In this document: positions 19,788 through 29,668 of the stretch, in pieces
Numbering within the stretch: position 1 is the stretch's first letter
Layout of the letters: each line of letters opens with the position of its first letter
Source: Arthrobacter sp. B1805
Lineage (GTDB): Bacteria; Actinomycetota; Actinomycetes; Actinomycetales; Micrococcaceae
DNA: 64,000 nucleotides
Direction: 5' to 3'
NCBI RefSeq assembly: GCF_002929745.1
Contig: NZ_PJIQ01000003.1
Coordinates: 62,001 to 126,000 of the forward strand
Notes under the pieces: generated by a model
Seen by the model: only the letters and a program-made list of their open reading frames with translations
The model's database searches: none
Told to the model about the DNA's origin: nothing
Program-made: the position numbers and the translations under genes

Positions 19788-20650
19788 ATGACACTTACGG
19801 CGCTGCCACTAAAGCAGATCCGAAAAGATCGGCCGACATCGCTCGCTGCAGCTTCCAGTGATGGCGATGGGGCCTCTCCCCCGAGTGCTGAATGTAGTCG
19901 ACCTCACCTAAGCGTGCGGATTTCAGTCCGGCCACTCCTCGGTTGGACGAGTGAAGAGCAGCACTTGGGACCCACGCGACTTGTGATTCAGATAGCCCTG
20001 CCCCGTAGGGCTGGTGATCGACGTCGGATTCTGCGATCCTCAGCGAAAGAGGTCAGGGTCAACCGCATAATCTCTGTGCATCGTTGCCGCAGAGTAATTC
20101 TGCTGGTCCTTATTGAGGGTGACGAAGAGGCGTCGGTCGACGTCGCCGTGCGCCAAGCAAGCCTTCTCGGTGCTGCACGTCTTTGCCTGCTTCGAGGGAT
20201 TCATACCGCAACACAGTAAGAACTTCCCCCACCTTCATCGCGTGTGACAGCAACGGGATACGTTGCATTCCCACACCGAAATCCTTCCCTGCATGCGCGG
20301 ATGACTCTGACGGGGCAGGCGTCGTTGCCTGCGTAGAGGAGGTCAAGTTGGGAGAGGTCGTAGTTGCCTCGCTCCCATTCGACTTGGCTGAGGTCGACGT
20401 CGTCGGACACATCAAAGAGATGGAAAGGCACCAAGAGGTTGGTGTCGAGGGCATCCCCAAGTCACAGTTCGCTCGCCCTACGACCTCGAAGACCTGGTTG
20501 GCGACGTTCACGCAGTCGTCCCGCTCAGGTGTTCCCGACAGACCGAGTAGCTGCTGCGGTGTGAGGTGGTCGATCAGGCTTCGGTAGGTAGGCGCAATGG
20601 CGTGTGGAACTCGTCGATATCGACGAAGTTGAAAACGATAACTGCGGAAC
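19788..20650 (-). pseudogene. Decayed DEAD/DEAH helicase with DUF3427 C-terminus
   Basis: Pieces of one protein are spread over different minus-strand frames in the right order. A DEFHHAIAP-like DEAH region and YRSLIDHLTPQQLLGLSGTPERDD (helicase motif III context) lie at about 20500-20640. VPFHLFDVSDDVDLSQVEW and NYDLSQLDLLYAGNDA lie at about 20330-20430. VLLFTRP lies near 19945, and GPIAITWKLQRAMSADLFG, followed by a stop, at about 19795-19860. These match DUF3427-type helicases, which start with a PLD-like nuclease domain. Several frameshifts and stops break it, and the N-terminal half is gone, cut off by the divergent AddAB-like genes. Confidence 0.7.
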
Positions 20651-20713
20651 AAGGTCTCTATAGAACTGTTAGAGGGTCCTGCTATGTTGAGAATACAGAG
20701 ATCAAGGGGCAGC

Positions 20714-23584
20714 ATGACCGTGCAAACCACCACATCAGTGAGCGAAGCGCTGCTCGAACTCGCCGCTCGCATCACGGCGGCACAAGCCACGGATCCACTT
20801 GTTCCGATTACCATCATTGTGCCCTCACATGCGTCCGGACTGGACGTCACGCGATACCTGGGACGAACGCTAAACAACGGTGCCGGCAGTGTCGGCGTGC
20901 GCGCGTTCACGCTCAAGGACCTCGCCATGGAACTCGTCGCCGCAGACACATCCTTGGGCGACCGCGCGCCACTTCCTCCAGCCGTACGCCAAGCAGCGAT
21001 CAGCAAGGTCCTGGCTGAGAACCCAGGCGATTTCATTCAGGTCGCCGACCAGCCCGCAACTGCCCGGGCCATCACCCGAACAGCCCCGCTGCTGGACTCC
21101 ATCGGCCCACGGCAGGACGCCGCCCTGCCGGACCTGGTGCGCGAAGTCATTCGAATCCACCAAACTGCCATGGAAGCACTCGGCGATCGCTGGTACACCG
21201 ATCACCACCTGTTCGAGCGCGCAGGACGAATCGTCCAAACCCCTGCCACGCTGCGACGGTTGGGAACTCTTATCGGTTTCATGCTCGGCGTCCAGGCCCA
21301 GCCCGCGGTTGCTGCTTTCCGGCGTCAGCTCGAAAGTGCGGGTCTAAACAATCTCCAGGCGACCGGAACCTTCGAGCAGAACACCACCGTCCTCACTGCC
21401 TCCGACGCGGACGACGAGGTCCGCAGTACTGTCCGCCTCGTCATCGATCAGCTGCGCGCCGGTGTTCCCGGGTACCGGATTGGTATCTTCCACTCCACCG
21501 CGCACCCTTACCGTGCCCTCCTCGCCCAACGCCTCACCCAGGCAGGCATCACCTTCGTAGGCCCCGCGTCGCAACGACTCAGCGACGCACCCCTCGCACG
21601 TGGGCTCCTCCACCTCCTCACACTCGACCCGAACAATCCGGACAGACGCACCATCCTCAACGTCCTCGCCGAAGGCACTCTCGTCTGGCGCGAGCACGAC
21701 CTGCCGAGCAGCGCCGTCTGCGAGCGCCTGCACGTCAGTCCTCCATCCAGGGAGCCCGCCCAGGGCGACGGCGACGCCCGGGCGTGCGAGCGGTATGCCA
21801 AACGCTTTGAACAGCTCGCCCTGTTCGAGGAGTTCATCAGCGCTCTTTCCGCCAGTGTCAGCCGCGTTCTTACGGCAGTGTCATGGCATGCCGTCGCAGG
21901 AGCGCTCACCGAACTTCTCACCCAGTTCATGGGGCGCCGCGGCGAGACCGAGGCGCCGACCAACGCCATCACACGAGCCGCGATCCAAGAGATCGTCAGC
22001 GGGTTGGGCTCGCTCGACGGAATCGGCCCCACGCCTAACCCGCTCCTGATCCGCAGCGCCCTCGACGACAGCATTCAGGCAAAGGCCGGATGGAGCGGAA
22101 AGAGCGGCACCGGCGTCGTCGTCGGTAACTACGCAGACGCCGTCGGGCGCGATCTCGATCAGGTGTTTCTCCTTGGCGCAGCGGAAGGTCTGGCACCCGC
22201 CCGCATCCGCGAGAACCCGCTGCTCCCCGATGCCGTCGCTGAGGTGATCGGCGGCGACCTGCTCACCGTCGAGCAACGCGCCGAAGCTGCCCATCAACAG
22301 TTTCTATCTGCTCTCGCTGTCGGAACGGCAAGAACGATCATCAGCCCCCGCGGTGACCTTCGTGGGTCGGGGGACCAGCTGCCATCCCGCTGGATCACCA
22401 CCGACATCACAAACAATCTGAGGTCCTTCGCCCACGGTATCGAGCACGGCTCTCCCACCGGTGCGAGCACTGACGTTCCCGTGGCGGCCACCGAACAGGA
22501 ATGGCGCCTGCGCTACCTTCTGACCGCCGGAAACGGAACCGCGGCGCTCGGGGATGACGCCGTCTTGCAACGCGCCGTCGCCGCGACCAGCGACCGACGC
22601 ACCGGTTCCTTCACCCGATTTAACGGGAACCTAGGCGCCCATGCCGGGAACATCATCGAGGGATCGAAGGCCCTCTCCCCCACTCGTTTGGAGGACTGGG
22701 TGCTGAGCCCCTTCAGCTTCTTCCTTCGCCATGTGCTGAAGGTCGACATCTTCGAAGACGTCGAACTCGAAGTCCAAATCAACCCTATGCAGCGCGGCAA
22801 CCTCATGCACAAGGTCCTTGAGGATTACGTCCGTGAGATCACCGACGACAAGAGACCGCGCAACGTGCACCGGCTGATCGAATTGGCCGACGCCACGTTC
22901 GAGGAATCCGCCAACCCGCTGTGGCTGAAGCATGTCTGGGAGCAGGATCAAACCCGCATGCGTCAGGACTTCCACCGCCTTTTCCGCGACGACGAGGAAT
23001 CCGCTTCCCAGGGCTGGGAATATGCCGCAGCCGAGGCGGCATTCGGCATGGACGAGGAAACCGCAGCGGTCGAGCTTCAGCTCGAGGACGGCTCCGTCGT
23101 GCGTTTTCGCGGCAAGGTGGACCGCATCGACCGGCATTCGGACGGACGCCTTCGCGTAGTGGACTACAAGACCGGTAAGACCGACAAGTTTAGGGACCTG
23201 CACAAGCACCCGACCGCGTTTGGGACAAAATTCCAGCTGCCCGTCTACGGCCTATTCGCCCGGTCCCTCGCTCAGAATCCCAGCGACGGCGTCATCGCAG
23301 ATTACTGGTTCACCTCCCGCGCGGGCGGTTTCCAGAGAATCGGCTACGCAGTTGACGACGAGGTGATCGAACAATTGCGGCAGGACGCAGGTCTCATCAT
23401 TTCCGCGATTCGAAACGGCGTCTTCCCGCCCAAACCTGAGCCGACGAAGCACATTACCCGTGACCGCACAGCCGCAACCTTCACCTCTCTGACAGGTCAG
23501 CTCGGCATGGACCAGCACTGGGTGGAACTCCAGGATGCACCGGAACTTAGGCCCTACGCCCAACTGCTGAAGGTTGAAAAATGA
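20714..23584 (+). CDS. AddB-like PD-(D/E)xK nuclease with degenerate helicase body
   Basis: This 956-aa protein resembles the AddB/RecB-like partner of a helicase-nuclease. The body has UvrD-fold features such as VFLLGAAEG, but its N-terminus lacks any Walker A motif, so it is unlikely to hydrolyse ATP. The nuclease core is C-terminal, with GKVDRID followed by VVDYKTGK at about residues 805-830. The four-cysteine iron-sulphur signature of Bacillus AddB is absent. I chose ATG 20714 because AAGGGG precedes it; an upstream in-frame start at 20684 is less likely. The stop overlaps the next start as ATGA. Likely role: end-processing of double-strand DNA, possibly degradation of invading DNA given the location inside a defence island. 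Confidence 0.85.
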   Translation: MTVQTTTSVSEALLELAARITAAQATDPLVPITIIVPSHASGLDVTRYLGRTLNNGAGSVGVRAFTLKDLAMELVAADTSLGDRAPLPPAVRQAAISKVLAENPGDFIQVADQPATARAITRTAPLLDSIGPRQDAALPDLVREVIRIHQTAMEALGDRWYTDHHLFERAGRIVQTPATLRRLGTLIGFMLGVQAQPAVAAFRRQLESAGLNNLQATGTFEQNTTVLTASDADDEVRSTVRLVIDQLRAGVPGYRIGIFHSTAHPYRALLAQRLTQAGITFVGPASQRLSDAPLARGLLHLLTLDPNNPDRRTILNVLAEGTLVWREHDLPSSAVCERLHVSPPSREPAQGDGDARACERYAKRFEQLALFEEFISALSASVSRVLTAVSWHAVAGALTELLTQFMGRRGETEAPTNAITRAAIQEIVSGLGSLDGIGPTPNPLLIRSALDDSIQAKAGWSGKSGTGVVVGNYADAVGRDLDQVFLLGAAEGLAPARIRENPLLPDAVAEVIGGDLLTVEQRAEAAHQQFLSALAVGTARTIISPRGDLRGSGDQLPSRWITTDITNNLRSFAHGIEHGSPTGASTDVPVAATEQEWRLRYLLTAGNGTAALGDDAVLQRAVAATSDRRTGSFTRFNGNLGAHAGNIIEGSKALSPTRLEDWVLSPFSFFLRHVLKVDIFEDVELEVQINPMQRGNLMHKVLEDYVREITDDKRPRNVHRLIELADATFEESANPLWLKHVWEQDQTRMRQDFHRLFRDDEESASQGWEYAAAEAAFGMDEETAAVELQLEDGSVVRFRGKVDRIDRHSDGRLRVVDYKTGKTDKFRDLHKHPTAFGTKFQLPVYGLFARSLAQNPSDGVIADYWFTSRAGGFQRIGYAVDDEVIEQLRQDAGLIISAIRNGVFPPKPEPTKHITRDRTAATFTSLTGQLGMDQHWVELQDAPELRPYAQLLKVEK

Positions 23585-26500
23585 CGCAGGAAACCCTGGA
23601 ACTTGCGGACCAGTTCGACCGCGGGCTGATCGAAACGGACCTTGGCACTAATGTCTTCGTTGAGGCCGGGGCCGGCAGCGGAAAGACCCACGAATTGGTC
23701 GAACGCATATGCACGCTGGTGATGACCGGCGGCGTCGAGCTGAAGAACATCGCCGCCATCACCTTCACCGAGAAGGCCGCCGGTGAGCTGCGTGACCGCG
23801 TGCGCCGGAAGCTCAAGGACAGCGACCCGTCCGAGGCGCGCGACCGAGCCCTGGGGCAACTCGACACAGCCCCCATCGGCACCATCCACTCTTTCGCCGC
23901 TCGCGTTATCAGCGAGCACCCCATCCAAGCTGGTGTTCCACCGCTCATCACCATCGTCGACGAATTGCGTTCCCAAATCGCCTTCACCCGCCGATGGGAA
24001 GCCATTCGCCACCAGCTCTTCAACGACGAAACCCTCGATGAGGCGCTCCGCATCCTCCTCGCCGTCGGTGGTTCCCTGAACCACCTCGAGACCGTTGCTT
24101 CTGCACTCGACGCCAACTGGGACCGATTGGAGAGCCATCCACCACAACGCCGTCCGATCCCCACGGTCAATCTCGGCCCGCTCCTCCAGCAGACCGCCGA
24201 GGTGCTTGAGCACACCAAGCACTGCTCCGACGCTGATGATTTCCTCCTGGTCGCCATCGAGAAGATCCGCTCTTGGCACGGGAGGCTCGAAAACGCCAGC
24301 ATCGGCGAACTTGCCCTGGTGCTGGAGATCCTCGACGACATACCTTCCACACCCAAGCAGGGTAAGAAGGGCAACTGGGCAATCGACATTGCAGAAGTCC
24401 GGAACGCTTGCGCGGAACTCGGCCAAGCCGCAGCTGCCCTCCGCGAGAGTTTGGTATCCCCCGCCGTAGATACGGTGGCTGCCGCTATGGCCGAACTCCT
24501 CGTTAACGCAGCCAGGGAACGCCAGCGCACCGGAGAACTGGAGTACAACGACCTCCTCATCCACGCCCGTGACCTGCTCGTTGGCACTGACGCGCGGACC
24601 ATCGCGGTTCACCGAACACTCCATGTGCGCTACAAGTGCATCATGCTGGACGAGTTCCAGGACACCGACCCGGTCCAGGCGGAGATCGCCACTCGGATCA
24701 CGGCGGAGCACGTCTGTGGGATGGACCGCTGGGAAGAGCTCACCATTCCCGCGGGCCGCCTATTCACTGTTGGGGATCCCAAGCAGTCGATCTACCGGTT
24801 CCGCCGCGCCGACATCGCCACCTACCTCAGCACGGAACGCCGGTTCCGAAACAACGACCATTCCCGCATCGCGTCGCTGCGCACCAACTTCCGCTCGACC
24901 GCCCCACTACTCGACTGGATCAACACGGTGTTCGGTCAGCTCATCCAGCAGAACGGCAATCTTCAGCCGTCCTATCAGCCGCTAACGCCCGATCCCGAGC
25001 GTCCATTTTGGAACGAATCGTATGGGCCGGCCGTCTCAACCATCGGACGCGACGAAGCTACCCCCGATGAATCGGGGAAGATGTCGGCCGAGTCAATGCG
25101 CAAGCAGGAAGCCAAGGACGTCGCCGCCGCAATCCTGTTGGCTTCGGGCCAGACGGGACAGCCGGGTTGGAAGAAGCAGTCTAAGCGTTCGGACGATCCG
25201 GACAAGAGCTTCAAGACCGAAAACCTGAGGCTCAAGGACATCACCATCCTGCTACCCACCCGCACTGCGTTGGCGGCGCTTGAGGACGCACTCGACGGCG
25301 CCGGCATTGAGTACCGCGCAGAAGCCTCCTCGCTGGTTTACTCGACGCAGGAAGTGAACGACCTGTTACTGGCGCTGAAGGCGATTGCCAACACCGCTGA
25401 CGAGGCAGCCCTGGTGCTCTGCCTGCGCTCGGCTCCGTTTGCGTGCGGTGACGACGAACTCTTCGAATGGAAGTCGGCCGGCGGATCGTGGAACATCTTC
25501 GCGCCGCCACCGGAAGGGCTTGATGATTCTCCGGTTGCCCGCGGCATGGTCTACCTGTCCGAGCTTTGCCGCCGGATCAGCGTTCATACCCCTGCCGAGC
25601 TGATGGACCGCTTGGTCACCGAACGACGCATGATGGAAACCGCCGTCGCCTCACCGCGGTACCGCGACGTGTGGCGGCGGCTCCGCTTCGTCATCGATCA
25701 GGCCCGCGCCTGGAGCGAAGCGACACATGGCAGCCTGCGCGATTACCTCGTCTGGGCCGGAACGCAGCAGGAAGAAAACACGCGGGTACGCGAAGCGGTC
25801 GTCCCCGAAACCGACGTCGATGCCGTCCGAATCATGACCATCCATGCCTCGAAGGGCCTTGAGTTTCCGATGGTCATCGTTGCCGGTACCGGGTCCAGCC
25901 CCCGAACCTCCAGCGATGCGGCCCTCTGGGATCAAGACAGCCGCCTGCATATCTCGCTGAAGGAAGGCATCACTTCGGCCCGTTATGCAGATGCCAAGGC
26001 AGTCGAGAAGCTGTTTGATGAAGCGGAGAAATGTCGCCTCCTCTACGTTGCCTGCACGAGGGCCGAGAGCCACCTCGTCGTTTCCCACTACGTCAGTCGA
26101 CGGAACAGTCTCGGACAGCTGCTCAGAGACACCGACGATCCGACAATCCCCTCGCTCGTACTCGCGACGGACCTCGAGCCCGGTGAAAAGCACCGCACGA
26201 CCGTTCAGCCCGTTGAGTCCTGGGAAGACTGGGAACGGCAACGGACTCATTGGCAGGCGAAATCCGCGATTCCCTCGACAGCGTCCGTGACGTCGATCGC
26301 GAAGGGTACAGACTCGCTACATGGAGAGCCTGGCGAGGAGCGGCTCCAGTTCATACCACTCGACGATGAAACCCTCCCGTCTCCTGCCCCCGCCAACGCT
26401 GAGCGTGGCGCCGAATTCGGCACTGCCCTGCACCGGGTGATGGAGCTTAGCGGCCTGCAGGAGTCGGCGGACGTGGAAGCCATCGCGGACAGCGTCGCCC

Positions 26501-26865
26501 GACTCGCCAAGGGCGTTACCCCGCAAGCACTGGCCGCGCGGGCAAGGGCGGCCCTCGCCAGTGAACCTGTCCGTCGCGCGGCGGAGCGCGAGCACTGGCT
26601 GGAACTTCCCGTCGTCGCTCCATCCCGCGGAGTGACCGTCGAAGGCGTCATCGACCTGATGTACAGGGAAGACGACGGCTCCCTGGTGATCGCCGACTTC
26701 AAGACTGACAGCGCCCCGCAGGAGACAACCGTCACCGCCTACTGGCGCCAGCTGTCTACTTACGCCGACATGATCGAACGCATCACCAGGCAGCGCGTCA
26801 GCAAACTGGCACTGATCTTCTGCCGAGATGCAGGAGCCGAAGTCATGTACCGGGTGGCCCGCTAG
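23581..26865 (+). CDS. AddA-like UvrD-family helicase with C-terminal PD-(D/E)xK nuclease
   Basis: This is a 1094-aa SF1A helicase. Walker A AGAGSGKT lies at residues 29-36, followed by FTEKAAGEL (motif Ia). Motif II LDEFQDTDP is at about 355-365, motif III GDPKQSIY follows, motif V is MTIHASKGLEFP, and motif VI is LLYVACTRA. The C-terminal nuclease shows GVIDLMY and IADFKTDS. With the upstream gene it forms a two-nuclease, one-motor complex of AddAB type. The two genes overlap by four bases. It may be a repair enzyme or a defence-associated nuclease. Actinobacteria usually rely on AdnAB or RecBCD, so a second AddAB-like pair inside an island points to an accessory role. Confidence 0.9.
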   Translation: MTQETLELADQFDRGLIETDLGTNVFVEAGAGSGKTHELVERICTLVMTGGVELKNIAAITFTEKAAGELRDRVRRKLKDSDPSEARDRALGQLDTAPIGTIHSFAARVISEHPIQAGVPPLITIVDELRSQIAFTRRWEAIRHQLFNDETLDEALRILLAVGGSLNHLETVASALDANWDRLESHPPQRRPIPTVNLGPLLQQTAEVLEHTKHCSDADDFLLVAIEKIRSWHGRLENASIGELALVLEILDDIPSTPKQGKKGNWAIDIAEVRNACAELGQAAAALRESLVSPAVDTVAAAMAELLVNAARERQRTGELEYNDLLIHARDLLVGTDARTIAVHRTLHVRYKCIMLDEFQDTDPVQAEIATRITAEHVCGMDRWEELTIPAGRLFTVGDPKQSIYRFRRADIATYLSTERRFRNNDHSRIASLRTNFRSTAPLLDWINTVFGQLIQQNGNLQPSYQPLTPDPERPFWNESYGPAVSTIGRDEATPDESGKMSAESMRKQEAKDVAAAILLASGQTGQPGWKKQSKRSDDPDKSFKTENLRLKDITILLPTRTALAALEDALDGAGIEYRAEASSLVYSTQEVNDLLLALKAIANTADEAALVLCLRSAPFACGDDELFEWKSAGGSWNIFAPPPEGLDDSPVARGMVYLSELCRRISVHTPAELMDRLVTERRMMETAVASPRYRDVWRRLRFVIDQARAWSEATHGSLRDYLVWAGTQQEENTRVREAVVPETDVDAVRIMTIHASKGLEFPMVIVAGTGSSPRTSSDAALWDQDSRLHISLKEGITSARYADAKAVEKLFDEAEKCRLLYVACTRAESHLVVSHYVSRRNSLGQLLRDTDDPTIPSLVLATDLEPGEKHRTTVQPVESWEDWERQRTHWQAKSAIPSTASVTSIAKGTDSLHGEPGEERLQFIPLDDETLPSPAPANAERGAEFGTALHRVMELSGLQESADVEAIADSVARLAKGVTPQALAARARAALASEPVRRAAEREHWLELPVVAPSRGVTVEGVIDLMYREDDGSLVIADFKTDSAPQETTVTAYWRQLSTYADMIERITRQRVSKLALIFCRDAGAEVMYRVAR

Positions 26866-26928
26866 GATTGACCGCGCTCAGGAGCACCTCTACGTCGGGT
26901 TGCCGGGGCGCGGAGCCTCCTGATTGTT

Positions 26929-27411
26929 GTGGGTGATTCCGCCATCCAAGTGCTCTCGCTCCGGCGACTGCGCACGGCCGACGGTGTGCCGATCGCCGTC
27001 ATCCACTCCTTGCTGCCGGCCTCGACCTTCGCCGAACAAACCGCGGGCTCATTGCACGAGCCATCCCTGCGTGCGGCCCTTGGACGGCACTTCGGAGTGC
27101 AGATCAACACCGGCAAGCGACGGATTCGAGTGGTGCCCGGTGACGGGTACCTCCTACGTTTCCTGAAGTTGCAGGTGCCCTCGCCCGTTCTCCTGCTCGA
27201 GGGTACGAGCTTCGATCAGGACGGACTACCGGTGGAGGTCGTCTCGACCTGGCACCACCCCGACGACGTGGTCGTCGATATGGGCGTCCGCTGGGAGCCG
27301 GTACACCAGTCGTCGAGCAAAGATGTTCCCCGCCCCCTAAAATACCAACCGCGGTGCGCTCGCCGCGCAGACGCGTCAATTCAGCAGCGACTCACTCCAT
27401 TGTGCAACTAA
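26929..27411 (+). pseudogene. Fragment of a GntR-family regulator: UTRA ligand domain without HTH
   Basis: The reading frame encodes the C-terminal part of a UTRA effector domain: VLSLRRLRTADGVPIAV, then LLLEGTSFDQDG and PVEVVSTWHHPDD. No DNA-binding domain lies upstream, where the AddA-like gene ends 63 bp earlier. After WEP at about 27300 the sequence no longer follows the family. The last residues are closely matched by the tail of a second broken GntR gene at 29669-30273, so the two are related copies. It is almost certainly non-functional. Confidence 0.65.
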
Positions 27412-27650
27412 CATGCTGGATAAGCCTGAGTAAGCATCGTCGTATAGCCGATAAGGACATAGCGGGCGTTGTAAGAATCTGTCGCCGTGATGCCTTTCAT
27501 TCAATGGCATGACTAGAAGCTTTACATGACTTCGGGAGACTCCTTGCTTGCCGCCGTGCAGTAGGGTGCTTCCTTGGCGGTACCCGCATCCGAAAGTGTG
27601 AAACCGACAAGCGTGGTTCACGACACGCGATCTCAAGACCCGGAGGAACA

Positions 27651-28472
27651 GTGCGCCGATCAATGAAACTCCTGATGACCATCTCAACGATCCTGGTAAT
27701 CACCAGCTGTTCGAACGAAAGTCCAGTGACAATGCCGGACGTCGTCGGGAAAACACTCGACGTAGCGATCAGCGACGTCGAGCGAGCGGGCATCTCTGAC
27801 GAAGTCGATGTGCTCGGTGGCGGCATGTTTGGAATCGTTGACGAATCCAACTGGATCGTCTGCAGCCAGGAGCCCGCGACCGGCGACGAGTTATCAGATC
27901 CTCCTCGCGTCACGGTTGAACGAGAGTGTGTATCGGGCGAGGCATCTGCGTCCGCTGTACCAACGGCAACGGCAAAGCCGACTTCAGATGCAGAAGTCGC
28001 CGCACCGACACCAGACGAAACCGACACAAGCTCGTACCTGTATCAAGGGCCGACGTATGAAGTGGTCTCGGTCGACAGCGATCAGACGCCGGCACAGCTC
28101 GATCAGTATTGGGTTTTCACGGATGCCTTGGACTACTCGACCGATGCTTATAAGGACCAGATCAAGCTCCTTATTGCTGACGTCGCGAGGACCAGCGGTA
28201 CGAATGAGATCTTGGTAGAGATCGTCACCGACCGCGAGATCGCCGAGGCTGAGTCCCCGTCGAAGACCTTGGACTTCATCGAGGAAAACGGCGAGGACTA
28301 CTTCCTGAATGTCATCCCTCAGAAAGAGACGACAGGCTGGGTAGCGTCCTACACCGGAGGGTTTGACCGTGACTCAGGCGAAGCGAGCAGCTCTCCTGAA
28401 GCATTCGAAGTCATTTGGTTCATCGCCGCAGATGCAGAGTTCGAAACCTGGATGCCAGTGCAGGAAGGCTGA
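27651..28472 (+). CDS. Secreted lipoprotein with PASTA domain
   Basis: This 273-aa protein begins with a short positively charged, hydrophobic signal peptide ending in a VITSC lipobox (Cys20). A PASTA-like domain follows at about 27-95: MPDVVGKTLDVA at its start, then a VCSQEP.G turn and VTVERE. Next are a threonine/alanine/proline-rich linker and a C-terminal domain of about 140 residues that I do not recognise. PASTA domains bind cell-wall muropeptides or act as spacers. The GTG start is preceded by CGGAGG at 27641-27646. It lies between two broken regulator genes, so it probably arrived as part of a rearrangement. No functional link with its neighbours is visible. Confidence 0.75.
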   Translation: MRRSMKLLMTISTILVITSCSNESPVTMPDVVGKTLDVAISDVERAGISDEVDVLGGGMFGIVDESNWIVCSQEPATGDELSDPPRVTVERECVSGEASASAVPTATAKPTSDAEVAAPTPDETDTSSYLYQGPTYEVVSVDSDQTPAQLDQYWVFTDALDYSTDAYKDQIKLLIADVARTSGTNEILVEIVTDREIAEAESPSKTLDFIEENGEDYFLNVIPQKETTGWVASYTGGFDRDSGEASSSPEAFEVIWFIAADAEFETWMPVQEG

Positions 28473-28558
28473 CTCTCCGGGCTCACCGAATAAGATCGTC
28501 CGCCTCTGCGACCTCCGCGTACTTCGCCTGCAGGTCGTAGACCGCCGCTTGCTGCACG

Positions 28559-29380
28559 GTGTCGAATGAGCCCGGCATCATCGAACTCCTGCAGACCGGC
28601 CCGTCGCTTGCAGACGTCAAGCTCGGCGACCTCAGCCCCGCCGCGGGTGACGGCTCCTACCGCTTCGTCGTCGAGGCCTGCCGCCTGGCCCGCGAGGGCA
28701 AAGTGCAGGGCATCGTCACCGCGCCGCTCAACAAGGCCGCGATGCACGCCGGCGGGCACAAGTGGCCCGGCCACACGGAGCTGCTCGCGCACGAGTTCGG
28801 CGTGGAGAACTTCAGCCTCGTCCTCTCCGCGGGCGACCTCTACTTCTTCCACCTCACCACTCACGTCTCCCTGCGGCAGGCCATTGAGGACGTCACGCCC
28901 GAGCGCACCACCAATGTCATCGAGCTCGTCAGCGCGTTCACGAAGGCGCTCGGCAACCCGGACGAGCCGATCGGCCTCGCCGGGTTGAACCCGCACGCGG
29001 GCGAGAACCGCCTGTTCGGCGACGAGGACGCCGACATCCTCGCCCCCGCCGTCGCCGCCGCCCGCGAGAAGGGCATTAACGTGCACGGGCCCATCCCCGC
29101 GGACGCGCTCATCCCCGCCGCGGTCAAGGGCAAGTGGAACATGGTCATCGCCTGCTACCACGACCAGGGCCACGCACCCTTCAGCGCGGTCTACGGCGAC
29201 GACGGCGTGAACATCACCGTCGGCCTGCCCGTTGTCCGCGTCTCGGTGGACCACGGAACGGCGTTCGACATCGCGGGCCAGGGCATCGCGCGGGAGGCGA
29301 GCCTCGTGCTGTCGATGCGCCGCGCCGCCGCGCTGGCACCGGGGTGGGACCACGTGTGGCGGACCGCGCAGAAGAAGTAG
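28559..29380 (+). pseudogene. PdxA-family dehydrogenase lacking its N-terminus (PdxA/PdxA2-like)
   Basis: The 273 codons match the C-terminal four fifths of the 4-hydroxythreonine-4-phosphate / 4-phosphothreonate dehydrogenase family. The metal ligands are present: GHTELLAH, the histidine of CYHDQGH and the histidine of VDHGTAFD. NPHAGEN and the TAPLNKAAM substrate loop are also kept. The family is about 330 aa and begins with a MGDPAGIGPE motif, which is missing here; about 65 residues are lost. An in-frame TAG lies 21 bases before the first usable GTG. The break at about 28558 coincides with an unrelated minus-strand remnant, so this is a rearrangement rather than a late start. Activity is unlikely because the N-terminal nucleotide and substrate residues are gone. 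Confidence 0.75.
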
Positions 29381-29415
29381 GGGCTCGGGACTGCGCGGCA
29401 CCTAGGATCGGAACC

Positions 29416-29544
29416 ATGACAAGCGACGAAGACCTCGACCCACCCGTCCCCAGCTACCTCGAGGGCATCACGCTCAAGCGGGTGCACGACGGGCAGGTCA
29501 CCGAGGAGCACGACGACGACGCATCACCAGCGGACGACGCGTAG
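29416..29544 (+). CDS. Small acidic hypothetical protein (42 aa)
   Basis: A short ATG-initiated ORF starts 36 bp after the PdxA-like stop. It encodes an acidic peptide with SYLEGITLKRVHDG in the middle and a DDDASPADDA tail. Codon use has the strong GC3 bias of real genes here. The spacing after the PdxA-like gene suggests that it belonged to the same transcript. I do not know the family. Confidence 0.5.
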   Translation: MTSDEDLDPPVPSYLEGITLKRVHDGQVTEEHDDDASPADDA

Positions 29545-29668
29545 CCCGCGAGTCGCGGCTAACCCGACGGCATCTTCCGGTGGTGGAGCGACCTGGTGCT
29601 GCGCTCAAGCGACGACACCGACGCGAACTCCGACGCCCCGACCATCATCCTGAGAAGGAGCAGCCCCG

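Noticed and set aside
26866-26928. N-terminal HTH for the first UTRA fragment
   Set aside because: The 63 bases after the AddA-like stop contain no coding-like sequence in the right frame, so the fragment truly lacks its HTH.
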